Shown here: positions 6,937 to 8,750 of the stretch, piece by piece
Layout of the letters: the number at the start of each line of letters is the position of its first letter
Position numbering within the stretch: the stretch's first letter is position 1
NCBI GenBank assembly: GCA_964461295.1
Contig: CAYWTX010000399.1
Location: forward strand, 1-8,750
Reading direction: 5' to 3'
Source of the DNA: CAYWTX01 sp964461295
GTDB taxonomy: Bacteria > Planctomycetota > Phycisphaerae > SM23-33
Length of the DNA stretch: 8,750 bases
Position numbers and translations under genes: made by a program
The notes under the pieces: generated by a model
Seen by the model: the letters and a program-made list of their open reading frames with translations, nothing else
Databases searched by the model: none
What the model was told of the DNA's origin: nothing

Positions 6937-7158
6937 ATGGGCATGCCTGACACGGCCCCCTCGGCCGACAAGTCACCGTCAGCAGTGGCTCGGCCCCTAG
7001 TCGACATCGACGAGCCGACACCCCCTCCGTCGCCGCCTGCTTGTCCACGCTACGGCCAACCGATGGTCATACGTACAGCGCGGCGGGGTGTGGGCGCCGG
7101 TGAACGGTTCTGGGGCTGCCAGGCATATCCCCGATGTAAGGGCACCCGGCCGGCGTGA
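6937..7158 (+). CDS. Topoisomerase-type zinc-ribbon ORF, possibly a fragment
   Basis: A 73-residue ORF. The first 34 residues are Pro/Ser-rich. The rest, C-P-R-Y-G-Q-P-M-V-I-R-T-A-R-R-G, then G-E-R-F-W-G-C-Q-A-Y-P-R-C-K-G-T, matches the four-cysteine zinc ribbon found at the C-terminus of DNA topoisomerase I and attached to NERD or restriction-type nucleases. C36, C61 and C67 are present, but the second ligand is Tyr39 (codon TAC, one transition from TGC), so zinc binding is likely weakened. It may be a genuine small protein or the surviving tail of a larger one. ATG 6943 is better spaced from GAGG (6931-6934) than ATG 6937. It sits between core B and module 2, in the variable position of the array. 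Confidence 0.5.
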   Translation: MGMPDTAPSADKSPSAVARPLVDIDEPTPPPSPPACPRYGQPMVIRTARRGVGAGERFWGCQAYPRCKGTRPA

Positions 7159-7454
7159 CAGGGCGACCATCGGCCCCGGCAGCACCCTATCACTACAGCG
7201 CACGTTCGTTTTCTGGAAATTGTTATAAGTGACCGCCTGTTCGTCTCTTACGCTTGAATGCGCCGTGGTGGCTTCGCGTTCTGCTCAAGGGTCGCCGGAA
7301 TCGACCTAACTGCTTTCTTCGCAATGACTTCAAGCAAGTTCGAGGAATCAAAGGTGCGCTGTAGTGCTATGGCCTTCGGCTCTTCGCCCCGGGGCTCGCC
7401 GCCCTCATCCCCAACCGGCCAGATCGGCCCGCGACGGGTGCCCGGGGGGCCGCG
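7159..7454. other. Gene-free stretch before module 2
   Basis: I see no supported gene, RNA or clear promoter. An AT-rich patch near 7209-7230 contains TATAAG, but no -35 hexamer at suitable distance. A minus-strand frame ending at 7248 gives a plausible-looking tail (F-D-S-S-N-L-L-E-V-I-A-K-K-A-V), but it has no start before it runs into module 2, so I do not call it. Confidence 0.4.
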
Positions 7455-7573
7455 TCCGGCACGCTCGGCCGAGACATGTAACCCCAGTGGAAGCGCAAGT
7501 CTGGGCGGCGCTTCGTCGCCGGGGCAGAAGGCCCTTGGCACCCCCGCCGTCGGCGAGGTACCCACCCGTCCGC

Positions 7574-7590
7574 GCCGCCGCGTTGGCGGC
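7574..7590 (+). promoter_or_regulatory. Leader hairpin just before the Shine-Dalgarno, module 2
   Basis: GCCGCCG (7574-7580) pairs with TGGCGGC (7584-7590) around CGT, with one G-T wobble replacing the G-C pair of module 1. GAGGTG at 7597-7602 follows after 6 nt. Keeping the pairing through a base change is weak support for an RNA function. Confidence 0.42.
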
Positions 7591-7607
7591 AACAACGAGG
7601 TGAAACG

Positions 7608-7919
7608 ATGCGGAACTACATCTCCCTCAGGGATGCAGCCAAGCTGCTGCCGGGGCCCCCGTCGGTCTGCACACTGTGGCGATGGTGCAACCGAGGCTTC
7701 TACTTCTGGGCGGTCGACCAGGTAATCAAGCTGGAGCACGTCCGGATCGGCCGGGGGCTCTACACGACGCCCGAGTGGCTGGACGAGTTCTTCGACCGGC
7801 TCAGCGCCGCCAACGACGCACAGCGGGAAGTCCGTCCTGGTCACCGCCCGAGCAAGTCCTGGCAGCGGCGTATGGCGGTCTGCGAGGCGGACATCATCCT
7901 CCGGCGCGCCGGCATCTGA
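7608..7919 (+). CDS. DUF1580-like / excisionase-like helix-turn-helix protein, copy 2
   Basis: Near-identical to the module 1 gene: 99 of 103 residues are the same, with N28, K41, G50 and V91 here. The same helix-turn-helix (about residues 5-31), wing-like L-E-H-V-R-I-G-R and basic C-terminal tail are present, and no disabling change is visible. The start is unambiguous: the upstream codon is ACG, and GAGGTG (7597-7602) lies 5 nt away. The two proteins would probably bind the same or closely related sites. The adjoining palindromes of the structured repeat are natural candidates for such sites, which is inference. Confidence 0.8.
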   Translation: MRNYISLRDAAKLLPGPPSVCTLWRWCNRGFYFWAVDQVIKLEHVRIGRGLYTTPEWLDEFFDRLSAANDAQREVRPGHRPSKSWQRRMAVCEADIILRRAGI

Positions 7920-7930
7920 CGCCGGCGACC

Positions 7931-7949
7931 TGGGCGGCCTCGGCGCCCG
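7931..7949 (+). terminator. GC hairpin after copy 2 gene
   Basis: TGGGCG (7931-7936) pairs with CGCCCG (7944-7949) around GCCTCGG. Same location and loop as in module 1, with a T-G wobble at the base. No T-tract follows. Confidence 0.33.
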
Positions 7950-8187
7950 CGGAATCCGTCGAGAGTAGTTACTCGCGTTCTGCGAGTAGGCGCCGCCGAA
8001 CCGAGGATCCCATGCATGTCTGCGCGCGTAGTTACGCGCAAACGCACGCATGCCATCGCGAGCAACCGCAACGAGGTGCAAGATTCCCTTGGCTTTCTCG
8101 CCGGAATCTTGCCCCTTGTGGCCCAACGGGTTACGGCTGTTGGGCATAGAGGTAGTTCGGCGTCCTCATAACCCGGAGGTCGTGGGG
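7949..8187 (+). repeat. Structured repeat copy C (best-formed hairpins)
   Basis: H1: GAGTA (7963-7967), TACTCGC (7970-7976), GCGAGTA (7982-7988). H2: GCGCGTA (8024-8030) with TACGCGC (8033-8039). H3: GCAAGATTCC (8078-8087) is a perfect 10-bp partner of GGAATCTTGC (8103-8112), with loop CTTGGCTTTCTCGCC. H4: GCCCAAC (8121-8127) is a perfect 7-bp partner of GTTGGGC (8139-8145), with loop GGGTTACGGCT. The core is at 8164-8187. Confidence 0.8.
8164..8187 (+). repeat. 24-bp core, copy C
   Basis: Third identical core, 1268 bp after core B and in the same orientation. Here GTGGGG is followed by TTCC, so the tRNA-like reading can be carried a little further (T-loop TTC). No matching acceptor strand follows. 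Confidence 0.55.
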
Positions 8188-8427
8188 TTCCGGGTTCAGA
8201 TCGTGTCGGAGTCCAGGACCGCCCCATCAACGCAGGCGGTAACGCAGCCTGTCGCACAACCCGTGGACGCCAAGGCCATGCTGGAGCAGCCGACCGCCAC
8301 GCACCCATCCCCAGAGGATGCCGCAGCAGCGGAGTCGGCAGCAGCGAAAGCGGCGATAGAGAAGGCGGCCTCGTCGAACGACACGAATGTCGGCGAACGA
8401 GCGAAGGCCGTTCTGCGGGAACTGTGA
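8188..8427 (+). pseudogene. Ala-rich ORF tail beginning at the core (N-terminus missing)
   Basis: The frame is open from the repeat through to TGA at 8425-8427. After the core it reads F-R-V-Q-I-V-S-E-S-R, then an Ala/Pro/Glu-rich helix-prone stretch ending V-G-E-R-A-K-A-V-L-R-E-L. I see no start codon with a ribosome binding site. With the last core codon the first residues read G-F-R-V, which is how many formylglycine-generating-enzyme-type domains end, but four residues are far too little to assign it. It may be the tail of a gene whose front was replaced by module 2. A palindrome follows 2 nt after the stop. It could also be a chance frame. Confidence 0.3.
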
Positions 8428-8429
8428 AG

Positions 8430-8452
8430 AACTAGGGACGCGCGCCCTAGTT
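8430..8452. terminator. Palindrome between converging frames (bidirectional terminator or REP-like)
   Basis: AACTAGGG (8430-8437) pairs exactly with CCCTAGTT (8445-8452) around ACGCGCG, and TTTATG follows on the plus strand. It sits between the stop of the plus-strand ORF tail (8427) and the stop of the minus-strand RAYT relic (8454-8452), which it overlaps slightly. Either a shared terminator or a palindrome belonging to the RAYT element fits. Confidence 0.45.
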
Positions 8453-8750
8453 TATGTCTCGCTTTTCTTCCTTGGCCGGCCTTCGGGCAACGGGCGGAGC
8501 CGCCGGCCCAGCAGACGCTCCAACTTCGCCACGAAGCGGTCGCTGCCCAGCGGCCGGCCGCGGCTGGTGCATAGCCGCAGACGTTCCACCGTCCTATCAT
8601 CCTGCGCGCGTCAGGCACTCCCGCCAGTCCTACGTGGTTGGTCATGAGGCAGTAGGCGTCAATCCGCAGTTTGTGCTTCGTCGATTGCTCGCGAAGCAAC
8701 CCGAGGTAGTACCGCCGGTCGTCATCGACGAAGAATATGTCCTGGCGGTT
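8452..8750 (-). pseudogene. RAYT-type (REP-associated) Y1/HUH transposase relic, incomplete at window edge
   Basis: The minus strand from 8750 reads N-R-Q-D-I-F-F-V-D-D-D-R-R-Y-Y-L, then I-D-A-Y-C-L-M-T-N-H-V, the start of the Y1 transposase domain of RAYTs. The HUH motif should be H-V-H but reads H-V-G, losing a metal ligand. After about 8606 the family match breaks. It resumes in another frame near 8570 with G-R-P-L-G-S-D-R-F-V-A-K-L-E-R-L-L-G-R-R and G-R-P-R-K-K-S-E-T-stop (8454-8452), the typical RAYT C-terminus. Roughly a hundred residues including the catalytic Tyr are missing, and the ends are out of frame. It is not functional. The very N-terminus lies beyond 8750. Confidence 0.8.

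Larger units (their letters stand above)
7455..8187 (+). repeat. Tandem module 2
   Basis: This 733-bp counterpart of 6190-6919 has the same order of parts: palindrome CTCGGCCGAG (7464-7473), leader hairpin, 103-residue gene, GC hairpin, structured repeat and core. The coding part is about 95% identical (14 differences in 312 nt). The upstream leader and the DNA between H1 and H4 are clearly more diverged and carry small indels. Confidence 0.8.

Noticed and set aside
7205..7230. Promoter-like TATAAG in an AT-rich patch.
   Set aside because: No acceptable -35 hexamer at 16-18 bp and no supported gene directly downstream.
8121..8145. GCCCAAC...GTTGGGC in copy C matches the RYYYAAC/GTTRRRY ends of integron attC sites.
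   Set aside because: It spans only 25 nt, far shorter than usual attC sites. The motif is not kept in copies A and B, the second pair of attC boxes is absent, and no integron integrase is present. The pairing is better explained as the H4 hairpin.
7248..8147. Long minus-strand open frame of 299 codons.
   Set aside because: It runs antisense through the structured repeat and the conserved DUF1580-like gene, and most of it is the reverse reading of palindromes. The substitution pattern supports the plus-strand gene.
8104..8187. Possible complete tRNA ending the structured repeat (GCCCCTT start, D-arm-like hairpin, CAT anticodon loop).
   Set aside because: The anticodon stem does not pair on its 5' side and no T-arm 3' strand or acceptor strand follows. 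Only the core itself resembles tRNA-fMet.

Overview
The window looks like accessory DNA from a GC-rich bacterium, most likely a planctomycete. This rests on the DUF1580-like helix-turn-helix genes, the style of the DDE transposase, and a RAYT-type (REP-associated) transposase relic. No rRNA, complete tRNA, CRISPR array or core metabolic gene is visible, so the taxonomic call is inference.

Left part (1-4093), all plus strand. A receiver-like protein lacks the phospho-acceptor aspartate. It is followed by a compact run of three genes: a HAD-family phosphohydrolase, an unrecognised protein with two C-terminal membrane segments that overlaps the HAD stop codon region, and a PD-(D/E)XK nuclease resembling the PGN_0703-type putative restriction endonucleases. 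The last three are close enough to form one operon. A defence or stress role is possible but not shown.

Middle part (about 4144-5414). An insertion sequence carries an intact 357-residue DDE transposase, with weak candidate terminal inverted repeats.

Right part (5415-8750), an array of repeats and fragments, and the most interesting region. A structured repeat of about 240-260 bp occurs three times in the same orientation (5585-5844, 6682-6919, 7949-8187). Each copy has the same order of hairpins and ends in an identical 24-bp core that reads like the anticodon loop to T-stem of initiator tRNA-fMet. Copies B and C belong to a larger module of about 730 bp (6190-6919 and 7455-8187). Each module carries a leader hairpin, a 103-residue DUF1580/excisionase-like gene, a terminator-like hairpin and the structured repeat. 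Right after each core the sequence becomes unrelated: a reversed transposase fragment cut off at the core, then a zinc-ribbon ORF, then the tail of an Ala-rich ORF. This is a cassette-like layout, or repeated insertion of a small non-autonomous element. No integrase is present in the window.

The window ends with a decayed RAYT transposase on the minus strand, next to an 8-bp palindrome. Stretches 5415-5584 and 7159-7454 hold no gene that I can support.
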